A stretch of 64,000 bases of DNA, from positions 62,001 through 126,000 of the forward strand of contig NZ_BAAAYN010000043.1 of the NCBI RefSeq assembly GCF_039536245.1, in the 5' to 3' direction. The stretch is from Cryptosporangium minutisporangium. Its GTDB lineage: Bacteria > Actinomycetota > Actinomycetes > Mycobacteriales > Cryptosporangiaceae. Positions 1 to 9,599 of the stretch are shown here, one piece after another. A program made the translations under genes and the position numbers. The notes below the pieces were generated by a model, which ran no database searches, was not told the DNA's origin, and saw only the letters and a list, made by a program, of their open reading frames with translations. Position 1 is the first letter of the stretch. Each line of letters begins with the position of its first letter.

Positions 1-1269
1 CGGGTCGCGGCGCGGCTGGCGAAGAAGATCGGCCCGGACCACGCCGCGGACGCGCTCGAGGCGCTGCTGGGCCCGGCGTTGAGCATGGACCCGGCGGCGT
101 TGAAGCACGTCGCGAAACGCATCCACGTATACCTGCGCCCTGAAGACGACGATGACCCCGCGCCGGATGAGGCCGACCGAGCGCTGTACAACGCGCAGAC
201 TTTCGACGGCACGTGGGATCTGGCCGGGACCCTCACCCCCGAAGTCGGCGCACTGGCGCAGACCTACCTGACCGCCGCCGCGGCCAAACGTGGCCCCGAG
301 GATGACCGCGCGCCGTGCCAGCGTCGTCACGACGCGATCGCGGAGTTGTTCCGGGCCGGCCTGGACGCTGGGCACCTACCGACCCACGGCGGTGAACGAC
401 CCCACCTCGCCGTCCTGGTCCACGCCCACGATCTCCAGCAGCAGAACACCCCGCACCGCAAGCGGCGACGGCTGGCCCCGATTCGGTTCGACGGCGACGA
501 CGCCCTGACCGCGCTGCACGCCTACCCCGACGACGACCCCACCCCGATACCCCCGGACTGGGCTACCGACCCCGACCCCGGTCTCGACACCGCCGCCGTC
601 GACTGGGATGCCCTACTGGCGATCTGGGCCGACGACGCCGACCACAACACCGCACCCGACGCTGGATTCCCACCAGACACCGGTCTGCCAGACACCGGCC
701 TGCCGGGCACGGGCCTGCCGGGTACGGGCCTGCACGGTGCCGCGCTGCCGGAGTCTGGGCTCGCACCGGGCCCCGCGCTGCCGGAGTCTGGGCTCGCACC
801 GGGCCCCGCGCTCGGCGAAGCGATAGCCGCTGCAGTTGCCGGGACCGGCCGCCGATCCCACTTACCCACCCCCGGCATGGGCGGCCTCACCGAATACGGC
901 GGCTTCCTGTCTTCCGAGGCTGTCCGGCGGCTGGCCTGCGACGCCGGCATCAACCGCGTCGTTCTGGATCCCCACGACATCCCGATCAACGCCGGACACC
1001 GCAACCGCCTTCCCAGCCCCGGTCTCCGCCGGATTCTCGCCGCCCGCGACGGCGGGTGCCGCTTCCACGGCTGCGATCGGCCACCCGCTTGGACCCAGGC
1101 GCATCACGTCGTGCACTGGGCCGACGGCGGACCCACCAACCTCGACAATCTGATCCTCGTCTGCGGCTACCACCACCACCTCGTCCACGACCACCACTGG
1201 TCACTCACCTTCAACGGACGAGAACTCACCATCCGTCGCCCCGACGGCACCACCCTCGACCCACCCTGA
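1..1269 (+). CDS. DUF222 / HNH endonuclease domain protein (5' end outside window)
   Basis: The reading frame is already open at the first base, so the true start lies upstream; the first internal ATG is at 85. The visible part has the Asp/Ala-rich DUF222 (13E12-type) region followed by a C-terminal HNH domain: a CRFHGC pair of cysteines, then AHHVVHWADGG, a conserved Asn/Leu stretch and a His-rich end. Such proteins are common multicopy actinobacterial nuclease-like proteins, often tied to mobile or repeated loci; their cellular role is not established. Between the domains is a Gly/Leu/Pro-rich insertion (about 663-830) that includes a perfect 33-bp tandem duplication at 748-813. The domain call is firm. 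The function is inferred from the family only. Confidence 0.85.
   Translation, partial: RVAARLAKKIGPDHAADALEALLGPALSMDPAALKHVAKRIHVYLRPEDDDDPAPDEADRALYNAQTFDGTWDLAGTLTPEVGALAQTYLTAAAAKRGPEDDRAPCQRRHDAIAELFRAGLDAGHLPTHGGERPHLAVLVHAHDLQQQNTPHRKRRRLAPIRFDGDDALTALHAYPDDDPTPIPPDWATDPDPGLDTAAVDWDALLAIWADDADHNTAPDAGFPPDTGLPDTGLPGTGLPGTGLHGAALPESGLAPGPALPESGLAPGPALGEAIAAAVAGTGRRSHLPTPGMGGLTEYGGFLSSEAVRRLACDAGINRVVLDPHDIPINAGHRNRLPSPGLRRILAARDGGCRFHGCDRPPAWTQAHHVVHWADGGPTNLDNLILVCGYHHHLVHDHHWSLTFNGRELTIRRPDGTTLDPP
748..813 (+). repeat. 33-bp tandem duplication inside DUF222 gene
   Basis: Two adjacent 33-base units (748-780 and 781-813) differ only at the last base. They encode the 11-residue unit PESGLAPGPAL twice, in a linker already made of LPDTG/LPGTG-like pentapeptides. 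The duplication keeps frame, so it looks like slippage expansion of a tolerant linker. Confidence 0.9.
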
Positions 1270-1324
1270 CACCGATCACGCCGAACCACCCGGAGTGCCC
1301 CGGCGCTCCGGGCGATCGGCATAC

Positions 1325-1355
1325 CCTTGGCGCCAGGTCCTCTGACCAGCCAAGG
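1325..1355. terminator. hairpin after HNH gene
   Basis: Arms CCTTGGC and GCCAAGG enclose a loop that can form a further GGT/ACC stem. It lies 55 bases after the stop of the HNH gene and has no T-tract, as is usual in high-GC actinobacteria. Assignment as a terminator is inferred. Confidence 0.4.
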
Positions 1356-1542
1356 CGTTGCGGCCGGCACCGAGCAAATCGTGGGGCCATAACACGGGCG
1401 GGATCGGGCCGAGCCGAATCCACAACAGGACCACTTCTCCACAGCCGGGTCGGCAGGCGCTGCTCGGCGACGGCAATCGCCGGGACCTTGGAGGTGCGCC
1501 CGGGTATCCGGGCAGACGATTCGCGGAAGCAGGGATCTTCAG

Positions 1543-2256
1543 ATGAACGAGACGATCACCACCATCGTGGGGAACGTCGTCGACACGCCCGGGCTACGAA
1601 CCCTCGACTCCGGTGTGAGCGTGACGTCCTTCCGAGTGGCCTCGACCGCCCGCCGATTCGACCGGGTGACCAACCGCTGGGTCGACGGCGATTCGCTCTA
1701 CCTCAAGGTGACGTGCTGGCGTGCCCTCGCCGAGAACACCGCCGCGTCGGTGGTGAAGGGCGATCCGGTGGTGGTCACCGGCCGGCTGTACACCCGCCTC
1801 TACGAGGTGGCGGAATCCCGCCGCGCCGCCTACGAGCTGGAGGCGACGGCCATCGGCTTCGACCTCAACCGTGGACGTGCGCAGTTCAAGCGGATCTCGC
1901 CGTCGCGGGCGGCGACGGTCGACGAAGTCGGCCCGGACGGGATTCCGACCGGTGGTGCGGTCGAGGCTCACCTGGACACGGGGATCGCCGAGGGCGCTCC
2001 GCTGGACGAGGAGAGCACCGACTCCGTGGTGACCGACCTGGGCGACGCCGAAAATACGTCCGACCCGGCGAGCAGCGACGGGCACGAGCCGCTTACGGCC
2101 GAATCGATGGCAGGAGCCGCTCCGGACGCCGCGAGCAGCGGGGACCGAGCCGCGGATCACGCTACCGCTGAGCAGGAGAGCGCGGCTCCGGACACCGAGG
2201 CGGCCACGCCACGCCCCAGCGGACGCCGCCGCGGCGCGACGCCGGTGCCAGCCTGA
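1543..2256 (+). CDS. ssb: single-stranded DNA-binding protein (SSB paralogue)
   Basis: Binds single-stranded DNA through an N-terminal OB fold (about residues 3-115): the start NETITTIVGNVV, the central WVDGDSLYLKVTCWR and the VVVTGRLYTR strand are typical of SSB. About 120 residues of acidic, Ala/Glu/Thr-rich sequence follow and the protein ends in an Arg-rich tail. The acidic DDDLPF-type tip of housekeeping SSBs is absent, so this is probably the second, accessory SSB seen in many actinomycetes rather than the one in the rpsF operon; none of the usual ribosomal neighbours (rpsF, rpsR, rplI) is nearby. A weak AGGGA lies seven bases before the ATG. It is monocistronic, followed by a hairpin. 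Confidence 0.85.
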   Translation: MNETITTIVGNVVDTPGLRTLDSGVSVTSFRVASTARRFDRVTNRWVDGDSLYLKVTCWRALAENTAASVVKGDPVVVTGRLYTRLYEVAESRRAAYELEATAIGFDLNRGRAQFKRISPSRAATVDEVGPDGIPTGGAVEAHLDTGIAEGAPLDEESTDSVVTDLGDAENTSDPASSDGHEPLTAESMAGAAPDAASSGDRAADHATAEQESAAPDTEAATPRPSGRRRGATPVPA

Positions 2257-2272
2257 CGCGGTGATCCGGGGC

Positions 2273-2306
2273 CGGTCTGGTCGGCGCCCCGGCGTCGGCC
2301 AGACCG
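2273..2306. terminator. hairpin after ssb
   Basis: An 8-bp stem, CGGTCTGG with CCAGACCG, begins 17 bases after the ssb stop codon and encloses a GC-rich loop. It is well placed as the ssb terminator; no T-run follows. Confidence 0.5.
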
Positions 2307-2485
2307 CCCCGCCGGCCGCACGGCGTCCGAATTCACGGTGCACCGATCCGACTGAACACCGAAAGTAATCACCCAGTGCACGTCCGGCAGCGCAGCGCAG
2401 CGCGGTGTGAGGGTTGCCACCGGGCGCCCCCGGGCGACGTCGACGGTTAGGGCCGGTGGTCGCGGTGGCTGGCTAGGCTCGGGCG

Positions 2486-3709
2486 GTGCCTGCCGCGACC
2501 CGCTCCGACCTGCTCGCCACGGCCGCCGGGCTGGCCCTCGGGGCACTGCTCGACCACGTCGTCCCGGACCCGCGCCGGGGCCACCCGGTCGCCGGTTACG
2601 GACGGTTCGCCGCCGCCCTCGAGAAGCGCCTGTTCGCACCGACCCGGCCGCGAGGCGCCGTGTTCACCACGCTGGCGGTCGGAGCGCCAGTGGCGGCGGG
2701 CGTCGTCGTCAACCGGCTGACCCGCGGCCACCCGATCCGGCGCGCCGCGGTGACCGCCGCGGTCACCTGGGCCGTGGTCGGCGGCGCGTCGCTGCATCGG
2801 GAGGCCGGTGCGATGCACCAGCTGCTCGCCGCGGGCGACCTGCCGGGCGCTCGGGGGCGCCTGTCCCACCTGTGCGGACGCGATCCGGCCGGGCTGCAGC
2901 CGCCGGCGCTGGCCAGGGCGGTGGTCGAGTCGGTGGCGGAGAACACCGCCGACGCCGTGGTGGCCCCGCTGTTCTGGGGTGCGGTGGCTGGGGTTCCGGG
3001 CTTGCTCGGGTACCGCGCGGTGAACACGCTGGACGCCATGGTCGGGCACCGCTCGGAGCGGTACGCCCGGTTCGGCTGGGCGTCGGCTCGGCTCGACGAC
3101 CTACTGAACCTCGCGCCGTCCCGGCTGACCGCCCTGCTTACGGTCGGCGCGGCACCGTTGGTGCGCCGGGGCGCCGCCGGGGAGGCCTGGCGCACCTGGC
3201 GTCGGGACGGCGGTGCGCACCCGAGCCCGAACGCCGGCCAGTGCGAGGCGGCGACCGCAGGCGCGCTCGGCATCCGGTTGGGTGGCCGCAACACCTACGG
3301 CGGCACCGTTGACGAGCGTCCCGTTCTCGGTGACGGTCGGGACGCCCTCCCGGCCGACATCCTGCCTGCGGCTCGGCTCTCCCGGCTGGTCGGTGCGGGA
3401 GCCGCCGCACTCGGCGCCGGCTCCCTGCTGCTCCGCGCCGCGCGCTCGGCCCCGCGCCTCCGCGCCGCGCGCTCGGCCCCGCGCTTCCGCGCTGCAAGTC
3501 CGGCGCCGCGCTTCCGCGCTGCAAGTCCGGCGCCGCGCTTCCGCGCTGCAAGTCCGGCCCCGCGGTCCCGCGCTGCAAGTCCGGCGCCGCGCTTCCGCGC
3601 TGCAAGTCCGGCCCCGCGGTCCCGCGCTATACCTCCGGCCCCGCGCTTCCGCGCCGCGCGCCCGGCCTCGCGCGCCGCCCGCTCGGTACGGCGGGGGGCG
3701 GCGGCGTGA
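2486..3709 (+). CDS. cobD: adenosylcobinamide-phosphate synthase CobD/CbiB with repeat tail
   Basis: Integral membrane enzyme that attaches the aminopropanol(-phosphate) side chain to adenosylcobyric acid late in B12 synthesis. Residues 1-305 hold the CbiB domain: [13 protein letters not shown] at the N-terminus, then [35 protein letters not shown] and [13 protein letters not shown], with hydrophobic membrane segments between. The last ~90 residues are not part of the family: they consist of 9-residue units of the type APRFRAASP. The start is GTG; there is no better upstream start. The stop overlaps the GTG of cobQ (GTGA), so the two are translationally coupled. The core function is secure; the tail is odd and probably dispensable. 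Confidence 0.92.
   Translation: MPAATRSDLLATAAGLALGALLDHVVPDPRRGHPVAGYGRFAAALEKRLFAPTRPRGAVFTTLAVGAPVAAGVVVNRLTRGHPIRRAAVTAAVTWAVVGGASLHREAGAMHQLLAAGDLPGARGRLSHLCGRDPAGLQPPALARAVVESVAENTADAVVAPLFWGAVAGVPGLLGYRAVNTLDAMVGHRSERYARFGWASARLDDLLNLAPSRLTALLTVGAAPLVRRGAAGEAWRTWRRDGGAHPSPNAGQCEAATAGALGIRLGGRNTYGGTVDERPVLGDGRDALPADILPAARLSRLVGAGAAALGAGSLLLRAARSAPRLRAARSAPRFRAASPAPRFRAASPAPRFRAASPAPRSRAASPAPRFRAASPAPRSRAIPPAPRFRAARPASRAARSVRRGAAA
3448..3672 (+). repeat. 27-bp tandem repeats in the 3' end of cobD
   Basis: About eight to nine imperfect 27-base units run head to tail, encoding variants of APRFRAASP. They begin just after the conserved CobD domain and end just before the cobQ start, so the array forms almost all of the C-terminal extension. 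Units alternate between two sequence types (RFR and RSR), which suggests expansion by unequal crossover or slippage. Confidence 0.9.
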
Positions 3710-5244
3710 AGGGCGCCCTACTGGTCGCCGGGGCCAGCTCGGACGCCGGGAAGAGCCTGGTCACCGCCGGTATCTGCCGCTGGCTCGCGCGCCAGGGCGT
3801 CCGCGTCGCACCGTTCAAGGCGCAGAACATGAGCAACAACGCGGTGGTCACCCCGGACGGCGGCGAGATCGGCCGCGCCCAGGCACTCCAGGCCGAGGCG
3901 TGCGGGCTGGCGCCGAGCGTCCGGTTCAATCCGGTGCTGCTGAAGCCGGGCAGCGACCGTCGGTCGCACCTGGTGGTGCAGGGGCGCGCGGCCGGCGAGG
4001 TGACCGCACTGTCCTACCGGGAGGTCAAGCCGCGGCTGCTCGGTCTGGTGCTGGACGCGTTGGCCGACCTCCGGCGGGACTACGACGTGGTGATCTGCGA
4101 GGGCGCCGGTAGCCCGACCGAGATCAACCTCCGCGCGACCGACATCGCCAACATGGGACTAGCCCGACCGGCCGGGCTACCGACGATCGTGGTCGGTGAC
4201 ATCGATCGTGGTGGGGTGTTCGCGTCACTGTTCGGGACGGTCGCCCTGCTCTCCACCGAGGACCAGGCGCTGATCAGCGGCTTCGTGATCAACAAGTTCC
4301 GTGGCGACGCCCGCCTGCTGGCCCCGGGGATCGATCAGCTCACCGCGGTCACCGGCCGCCCGGTGCTGGGCACGTTGCCCTGGGTGGACGGTCTCTGGCT
4401 GGACGCCGAGGACTCCCTGTCGTACAGCCCGGACGGCGTCATCGGCCGAGGCGCGCCGCCGCTGGGGAACAGCTGGCTGCGGGTCGTGGTGCCGCGCCTG
4501 CCCCGGATGTCGAACGTCACCGACGTCGACGCGCTGGCCGCGGAGCCCGGCGTCCAGGTTCGGCTGGTGCGGCACCCGGCTGCGCTGGCCGACGCCGACC
4601 TGGTGGTGCTCCCGGGAACCCGGGAGACCGTCGACGACCTGGCTTGGCTCCGCCGCACCGGGCTCGCCGACGCGGTGCTCGCCCACCACGCCGCCGGTCG
4701 GCCGGTCGTCGGTATCTGTGGCGGTTTCCAGATGCTCGCCCGGACGATCACCGACACGGTGGAGAGCGGCGTCGGCACCGTCGGCGGCCTCGGACTCGCT
4801 CCGGTCGAGATCACGTTCGCCGCGGAGAAGACGCTCGGCCGACCGATCGGTACGAGCGACGGAGAGAAGGTGACCGGTTATGAGATCCACCACGGCCAGG
4901 TGAGCGATCGCCAGGAGGGTCTTCCCGGGTGGATCACCACCGCGTCCGGTACCGACGAGGGTGTCCGGTATGCGGGAGGCCCCGGCGTGGTGTACGGCAC
5001 GCACTGGCACGGGACGCTGGAGTCCGACGGGTTCCGCCGGGCGCTCCTGGCGGAGGTGGCCCGCCAGCGCGGGCTGGCCGGTTTCGTGGTGCCTCCCGAC
5101 ACTGACTACCTGCAGGTCAGAGCCGAAGCTTTGGACGTTTTGGCAGATCTCGTCGCCGACCACCTGGACACCGCCGCACTGATCAGACTGATCGACGAGG
5201 GGGCACCAGCCGGGCAGCCATTCCTTGCACCGGGAGCACCATAG
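3706..5244 (+). CDS. cobQ: cobyric acid synthase CobQ
   Basis: Glutamine-dependent, ATP-using amidase that converts adenosylcobyrinic acid a,c-diamide to cobyric acid (four amidations). The N-terminal domain has the dethiobiotin-synthetase-like P-loop [11 protein letters not shown] and the [21 protein letters not shown] stretch. The C-terminal class I-type glutaminase domain has the nucleophile in [11 protein letters not shown] and a late GTHWHG histidine motif. Length (512 aa) is typical. The GTG start overlaps the cobD stop. These two genes sit 12 kb from the main B12 cluster and have no visible riboswitch of their own. Confidence 0.96.
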   Translation: MKGALLVAGASSDAGKSLVTAGICRWLARQGVRVAPFKAQNMSNNAVVTPDGGEIGRAQALQAEACGLAPSVRFNPVLLKPGSDRRSHLVVQGRAAGEVTALSYREVKPRLLGLVLDALADLRRDYDVVICEGAGSPTEINLRATDIANMGLARPAGLPTIVVGDIDRGGVFASLFGTVALLSTEDQALISGFVINKFRGDARLLAPGIDQLTAVTGRPVLGTLPWVDGLWLDAEDSLSYSPDGVIGRGAPPLGNSWLRVVVPRLPRMSNVTDVDALAAEPGVQVRLVRHPAALADADLVVLPGTRETVDDLAWLRRTGLADAVLAHHAAGRPVVGICGGFQMLARTITDTVESGVGTVGGLGLAPVEITFAAEKTLGRPIGTSDGEKVTGYEIHHGQVSDRQEGLPGWITTASGTDEGVRYAGGPGVVYGTHWHGTLESDGFRRALLAEVARQRGLAGFVVPPDTDYLQVRAEALDVLADLVADHLDTAALIRLIDEGAPAGQPFLAPGAP

Positions 5245-5541
5245 ACACCGGGAGTGTGGCAGGCTGCGAAAGCGGCCTCTAGTACGGCACATCGGAAGTT
5301 CAGCGGAGGGGATGCGTGATGACGGCCCTTGGCAGGGCGGGCGCACGCCCCAGGCTGGATCTCCGGACGTGGGTACTAGCAGAACGGGTCGCCGGGTAAC
5401 GACCCGAACACAGACGTCCGGGGCTTACCAGTGGTCATCCGGCGAACCTCGTCCGGAGGGCCCGAAACCCGGACGCGGTGCGGCACGACGACCACCCGGG
5501 CGGACCGTCGGTGTCGAACCGATGTAGGAGGTTAGGACTTC
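5245..5541. other. intergenic region between cobQ and the giant repeat protein
   Basis: No RNA gene or clear terminator is seen. A 71-codon frame starting with ATG at 5312 ends 14 bases before the next gene. It has a purine-rich GGAGGGG directly against the ATG, but its Arg/Pro/Gly composition is what noise gives at this GC content, so I do not call it a gene. A GGAGG before 5542 provides the ribosome site for the next gene. Confidence 0.4.
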
Positions 5542-8500
5542 ATGCCGCTCTTCGAGGTCGGGCCCGATGGCCTGGTCCCGCTTCAGCGACTGGACCAAGC
5601 GGTCGGTGACTTCGACCGGCAGATCGAGGACGCGTTATGGCGCGATCCGGATCCGGTCTACGGCAGCCGATTACTCCGGATCCAGCAGCGTCCGGCGATC
5701 AGCGGTGGCGGACGCCCCACATTGATCGCCGTCGACGGCGACGGACGACTCGTTGTCATTCACGCACGGCAGCGTATTGACCGCAACGAGTTAGCGGAAT
5801 GCCTTGAGTACTTCGGTTGGGCACGCGCTGCCAGCCTCGAGGAACTCGCGTCGCTCTACTGGCGAGGCGAGGACGTTTTCTGGACCGATTGGAAGCGGTT
5901 CTCCGACGACGAGGGCATCAGCAAGCTGGCGGGTAACCCCAAGCTCGTGCTGGTCGCCGGCGAGATGGCCGACCGTACGACCGCGACGTTCCAGCTACTG
6001 GTGGAGAACGGTCTGCCGCTGAGCGTCGCCATGCTCGGCGTCTGGCGCTCCTCGGTCGGCACGCTCCTGCTCGACATCGGCGACCAGGGCCACGGCTTCG
6101 CCCGGTCGTCCGGCCGGACCGAGCCCGACGCCGCCAGCAGTGCCGACGCGGCGGCCAGCCGTCCTTACTCGGCGGTCCCGTTCCCGTCCGGGAGCGAGGG
6201 GTCGGTGCCGCTCTCGAGCGCCGTCGACGCGGACGCCTCCCGGAAGCCGGCGGCGACCGAGCCGGTGTCTCCGGCCGCGAAGCCGGGCCCGCACCCGCCT
6301 GCCGCCCGGGTCCTGGCACCCACGCCGCCTGCCGAGCCGGTGACCCCCAAGCCGACCCCGGCAACCCCGCCCGCGCCTGCCCCGGTTGCTCCGTCGCCGG
6401 CGGCCGCGTCGAGCCCCGCCGAACCACCCGCGCCGTCCAAGTCGCCGGCCCCGACGTCCGCGCCCGCCGAGGAATCGGGGCGCCCGACGCTGGCACCGGT
6501 TGCGCGGGGCGGTCGCGCGGCGCGGCGTACCGGCGCGGAGCCGGTGAGCCCGGCCCGCACTCCCGGCCTGACCGTGGTCGGTGGCGACGGCCCGGACCGC
6601 GCGGATACACCGCGGCCGGTCTCGGCCTCCGCCGGCCTGAGCGTCGTCGGCGACAAGAGTTCTCCCGCCCGTCCGGAGCCTGGTCGCCCTGAGTCGGGTC
6701 GCCCGGAGCCCGGTCGGCCTGAGTCGGGTCGCTCGGAGTCGGGTCGGCCTGAGTCGGGTCGCCCGGAGTCGGGTCGCTCGGAGCCGGGCCGCCCTGAGTC
6801 GGGTCGCCCGGAGCCGGGCCGCCCTGAGTCGGGTCGCCCGGAGCCGGGCCGCCATGAGCCGGGACGTCCAGAGGGCGGACGCTCCGAGCCAGTACGGGCC
6901 GAGACGCCCCGTCCCGAGCCCGGTCGGCGCGGACCTGCCGACGGTGGACTTGTTCGGCGTCCGGGCGCGCCGACTTCGCACGCCGCGAACGACGACGTGC
7001 CGAACCAGCGACCGACCGAGATCCGCGCCGCCGATCCGCTCAACGACCCGATCGCAACGCTGACCGGCGGCGACGCCGATCCGTTCCCGCCCCGCCCGTC
7101 CGTCGGCAGGCACGGGCAGCCACCCGCCGAGCCGTCGGCCGACCCCGGTGTCCGGCTCGGGCAGCCGCGCCGCCCGCTGCCGTCGGGCAGCGAGCGGGAG
7201 CGGTCCGCGCGTCCCGGCCCGGAGAAGCCCCGCCGGACGTCGTTCCCGGTCGGCACCGGTCCGGCCGGTCCCGACGCGTCAGGGGTTGGTCCGTCACCGA
7301 CCGGCCCGGGTGGGCCGAGCATGCCGCCGCCGCCCGGTCCGAGCCGTCCGGAGCCGGATGCTCCGGCAGCGCAGCTGGGCGCTCGGCCGGCGCCCGGTGC
7401 TCCGACGGACGATTCGGCAGTCGGCGAGCCGCCGGTGATCGGTGGTCCGCCGCCGACCACGGTGTTGGGTGTACCGCCAGAGTTCGGTCCGCCCCCGGGC
7501 AGCCCGCGCGACGCGGGTCCCCGCGAACCCGGTGCCCGCGAACCCGGTGCCCGCGAGCCCGGTGCCCGCGAGCCCGGTGCCCGCGAACCCGGTCCTCGTG
7601 AGCTTGGCCCCCGTGACAGCGGCCGGGACGACTCCGGTCGTCGCGGACTGATCGAGGAACTCGGCGGACGTCGCGGTCCCGGTGGCCCGAACGGCCCCGG
7701 TGGCCCGAACGGTCCTGGCGCCTTCGGTGGGCCTGCCGTCGAGCGCGGTCCCGGAGTACCCGGCGGCGAGCGTGGACTCGGCGGGCCTGTCGAACGTGGA
7801 CTCGGCGGTCCCGGTGCTGAGCGCGGCCTCAGCGGCGACCGTGGCCCCGGTCTCGAGCGTGGCTCCGGTCCCGAGCGCGGACCGCGTCCCGAGCAGTTGG
7901 GCCCCGAGCCCCGGCGTCCCCAGGGACCGGATCAGTTCCGCCGGTTCCCGGACGAGTTCCCTCCTGACGGCCGTCCCGGTCAGCCGATGGCGGTGCCGCC
8001 GGAGGCGTCCGACCAGCTCGCCGGTTGGGTCCAGGACCTGCGCGAGCCGCGTGATCTCGGCGACCAGCCGCCGTTCCCGGACCCGCGGTTCGGCCGCGAC
8101 CGGGACGCTGCGCCCCGCTCGTTCGAGCGCCCGACCGGAGAGCTTCCCGGGCTCGGTGGTCCGATCAGTGGCCCGCCGATGTCCCCGCGTTCCGGTCCGC
8201 CGGCCCCCCGTCCGCAGCCGTACGACGAGATGGACGACGCGACCAGCGAGATCCCGGTCGCTCGACCGCCGCGCAACGGCCGTCCGGCGAACACCGGCCG
8301 GGTGAGCGTCACCGGGTCGCACCCGGTGCCGTCGTTCTCCCCGGGCGATTCTCCGTTCACGACGCCGTCCGACCGGCCGTTCGGTGCGAGCGGTGGCCCA
8401 GGCGGTCCCAACGGCCCGAACGGTTTTGACGGCCCGAACGGATTTGACGGCCCGAACGGTCCGGGTGGGCCCGGTCCCAACGGTCCGGTCCCGAACGGCC

Positions 8501-9540
8501 TCCGCCCGGTGAGCCCCGGTCCGGTCGACGCCGGGCCGAGCGGTCCCGGCATGGGCGGTGGCCCGGGTCCGAACGGCCCCGGACTGGCCGGTCCCGGCAT
8601 GGGTGGCCAGGGCCCCAACGGCCCAGGAATGGCAGGCCCCGGTATGGCAGGCCCCGGTATGGCGGGTCCCGGCCCGAACGGCCCCGGACCCGTCCCCGGC
8701 GGCCCTCCTGCTGGGACGCCCGGAAGCCCGGTCGGTCTCGGCCCGAACTCCAGCGGCCCGATCCCGCGCCCTGCCGACTTCGGCGGGCACCGGGAAGGAC
8801 CGGATCCGGACGCGCCGTTCCGCCGTCCGGACGGGTTCGGCGGAAGCGAGTGGGACGTCCCGCCGCCTCCGCCGCCCGCCGACTGGGATCGCGGCGAGCG
8901 TCCGGATCGCCGCCGGAGCTTCGACGAGCGGCGGGGCGGTCCGAGCGGTCCGGGCGGTCCGAGCGGTCCGGGTGGTCCGAGTGGGCTGGCTGGTCCGAGT
9001 GGGCTGGGTGGTCCCGGTGGGCTGGGCGGCCCGGGCGGCCCTGGGCCGGTGCCGGGTGGTCCGCCCTCCGGCGGTCCGATGCCGGGTGGCCCCAACCCGT
9101 ACGGGGAGCCGTCCGGCCCGCCGCCGCTGACCGGTGGCTGGCCGGGCACGCCCGAGTGGCCGATGGAGCCCGGAGACCCGCGGGACCCCCGCGAGCCCCG
9201 GGATGCCCGTGACCCCCGGGAGTTCCGCGACCCCCGCGACCGCGACCTCCGCGACCCCCGCGACCGCGACCCGCGTGATCGGGACCCGCGTGATCGGGAC
9301 CCGCGTGATCGGGACCCGCGTGACCGGGACCCGCGTGACCGGGACCCGCGTGACCGGGACCCGCGTGACCGGGATCCGCGCGGCGACTGGGACGCCCGCG
9401 ATCCGTACGACAATCGTGAGCCGTACGACGACCGGGAGCCGGACGACCAGCCGACGGTGCTCCGGGCCGGGCCGACCCTCGTTTGGGACGCCCGGGCGCA
9501 CGGCGACGTGATGCACGAGAACGGCAACGGCGGCCGCTGA
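5542..9540 (+). CDS. 1332-residue protein: nuclease-fold-like N-domain plus very long Pro/Gly/Arg repeats
   Basis: Residues 1-185 look like a folded domain. The stretch around GGGRPTLIAVDGDGRLVVI, followed by ECLEYFGWA, resembles PD-(D/E)XK domains of the NucS/DUF91 kind (usual pattern: GGRIDLLAID, VVIELK, ALDYASWV). The positions expected to hold the catalytic Asp and Glu-x-Lys read Thr and His-Ala-Arg, so it would be inactive. The remaining ~1150 residues are low complexity: RPESGRPEPG decapeptides (about 376-447), REPGA pentapeptides (about 659-690), GPGGPNGP blocks, and DPRDRDPRDR units (about 1230-1283). The non-repetitive end (residues 1290-1332) includes a QPTVLRAGPTLVWDAR stretch. No signal peptide or membrane segment. 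A GGAGG precedes the ATG. The function is unknown; a disordered scaffold or condensate-forming protein is one possibility. Confidence 0.75.
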   Translation: MPLFEVGPDGLVPLQRLDQAVGDFDRQIEDALWRDPDPVYGSRLLRIQQRPAISGGGRPTLIAVDGDGRLVVIHARQRIDRNELAECLEYFGWARAASLEELASLYWRGEDVFWTDWKRFSDDEGISKLAGNPKLVLVAGEMADRTTATFQLLVENGLPLSVAMLGVWRSSVGTLLLDIGDQGHGFARSSGRTEPDAASSADAAASRPYSAVPFPSGSEGSVPLSSAVDADASRKPAATEPVSPAAKPGPHPPAARVLAPTPPAEPVTPKPTPATPPAPAPVAPSPAAASSPAEPPAPSKSPAPTSAPAEESGRPTLAPVARGGRAARRTGAEPVSPARTPGLTVVGGDGPDRADTPRPVSASAGLSVVGDKSSPARPEPGRPESGRPEPGRPESGRSESGRPESGRPESGRSEPGRPESGRPEPGRPESGRPEPGRHEPGRPEGGRSEPVRAETPRPEPGRRGPADGGLVRRPGAPTSHAANDDVPNQRPTEIRAADPLNDPIATLTGGDADPFPPRPSVGRHGQPPAEPSADPGVRLGQPRRPLPSGSERERSARPGPEKPRRTSFPVGTGPAGPDASGVGPSPTGPGGPSMPPPPGPSRPEPDAPAAQLGARPAPGAPTDDSAVGEPPVIGGPPPTTVLGVPPEFGPPPGSPRDAGPREPGAREPGAREPGAREPGAREPGPRELGPRDSGRDDSGRRGLIEELGGRRGPGGPNGPGGPNGPGAFGGPAVERGPGVPGGERGLGGPVERGLGGPGAERGLSGDRGPGLERGSGPERGPRPEQLGPEPRRPQGPDQFRRFPDEFPPDGRPGQPMAVPPEASDQLAGWVQDLREPRDLGDQPPFPDPRFGRDRDAAPRSFERPTGELPGLGGPISGPPMSPRSGPPAPRPQPYDEMDDATSEIPVARPPRNGRPANTGRVSVTGSHPVPSFSPGDSPFTTPSDRPFGASGGPGGPNGPNGFDGPNGFDGPNGPGGPGPNGPVPNGLRPVSPGPVDAGPSGPGMGGGPGPNGPGLAGPGMGGQGPNGPGMAGPGMAGPGMAGPGPNGPGPVPGGPPAGTPGSPVGLGPNSSGPIPRPADFGGHREGPDPDAPFRRPDGFGGSEWDVPPPPPPADWDRGERPDRRRSFDERRGGPSGPGGPSGPGGPSGLAGPSGLGGPGGLGGPGGPGPVPGGPPSGGPMPGGPNPYGEPSGPPPLTGGWPGTPEWPMEPGDPRDPREPRDARDPREFRDPRDRDLRDPRDRDPRDRDPRDRDPRDRDPRDRDPRDRDPRDRDPRDRDPRGDWDARDPYDNREPYDDREPDDQPTVLRAGPTLVWDARAHGDVMHENGNGGR
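6667..6880 (+). repeat. 30-bp (RPESGRPEPG) repeat block
   Basis: Tandem 15/30-base units encode alternating RPESG and RPEPG pentapeptides within the giant protein gene. The units are in frame throughout and differ mainly at wobble positions, suggesting selection on the peptide. Confidence 0.85.
9229..9390 (+). repeat. 18-bp (DPRDRD) repeat block
   Basis: About nine near-identical 18-base units encode DPRDRD, a strictly alternating charge pattern, near the C-terminus of the giant protein. Successive units are almost identical in DNA, indicating recent expansion. Confidence 0.88.
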
Positions 9541-9555
9541 GACCGCGCCCGAGTC

Positions 9556-9581
9556 GGGCGCTCACCTCCGGGTGGGCGCCC
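9556..9581. terminator. bidirectional terminator between convergent genes
   Basis: An 11-bp stem (GGGCGCTCACC with GGTGGGCGCCC, one T-G wobble) closes on a 4-base loop TCCG. It lies between the ends of the giant repeat gene and the leftward dienelactone hydrolase gene, so it can serve both. Confidence 0.7.
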
Positions 9582-9599
9582 CTCGCGTCTCCGGAGGGT

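Noticed and set aside
5225-5527. Possible 71-100 codon small protein before the giant gene
   Set aside because: Arg/Pro/Gly-rich composition, a ribosome site too close to the internal ATG and no homology that I recognise.
7294-9516. Long minus-strand open frames opposite the giant repeat gene (740 and 515 codons)
   Set aside because: They mirror the repeats of the plus-strand gene, have no ribosome site or recognisable domain, and long open antisense frames are expected at this GC content.
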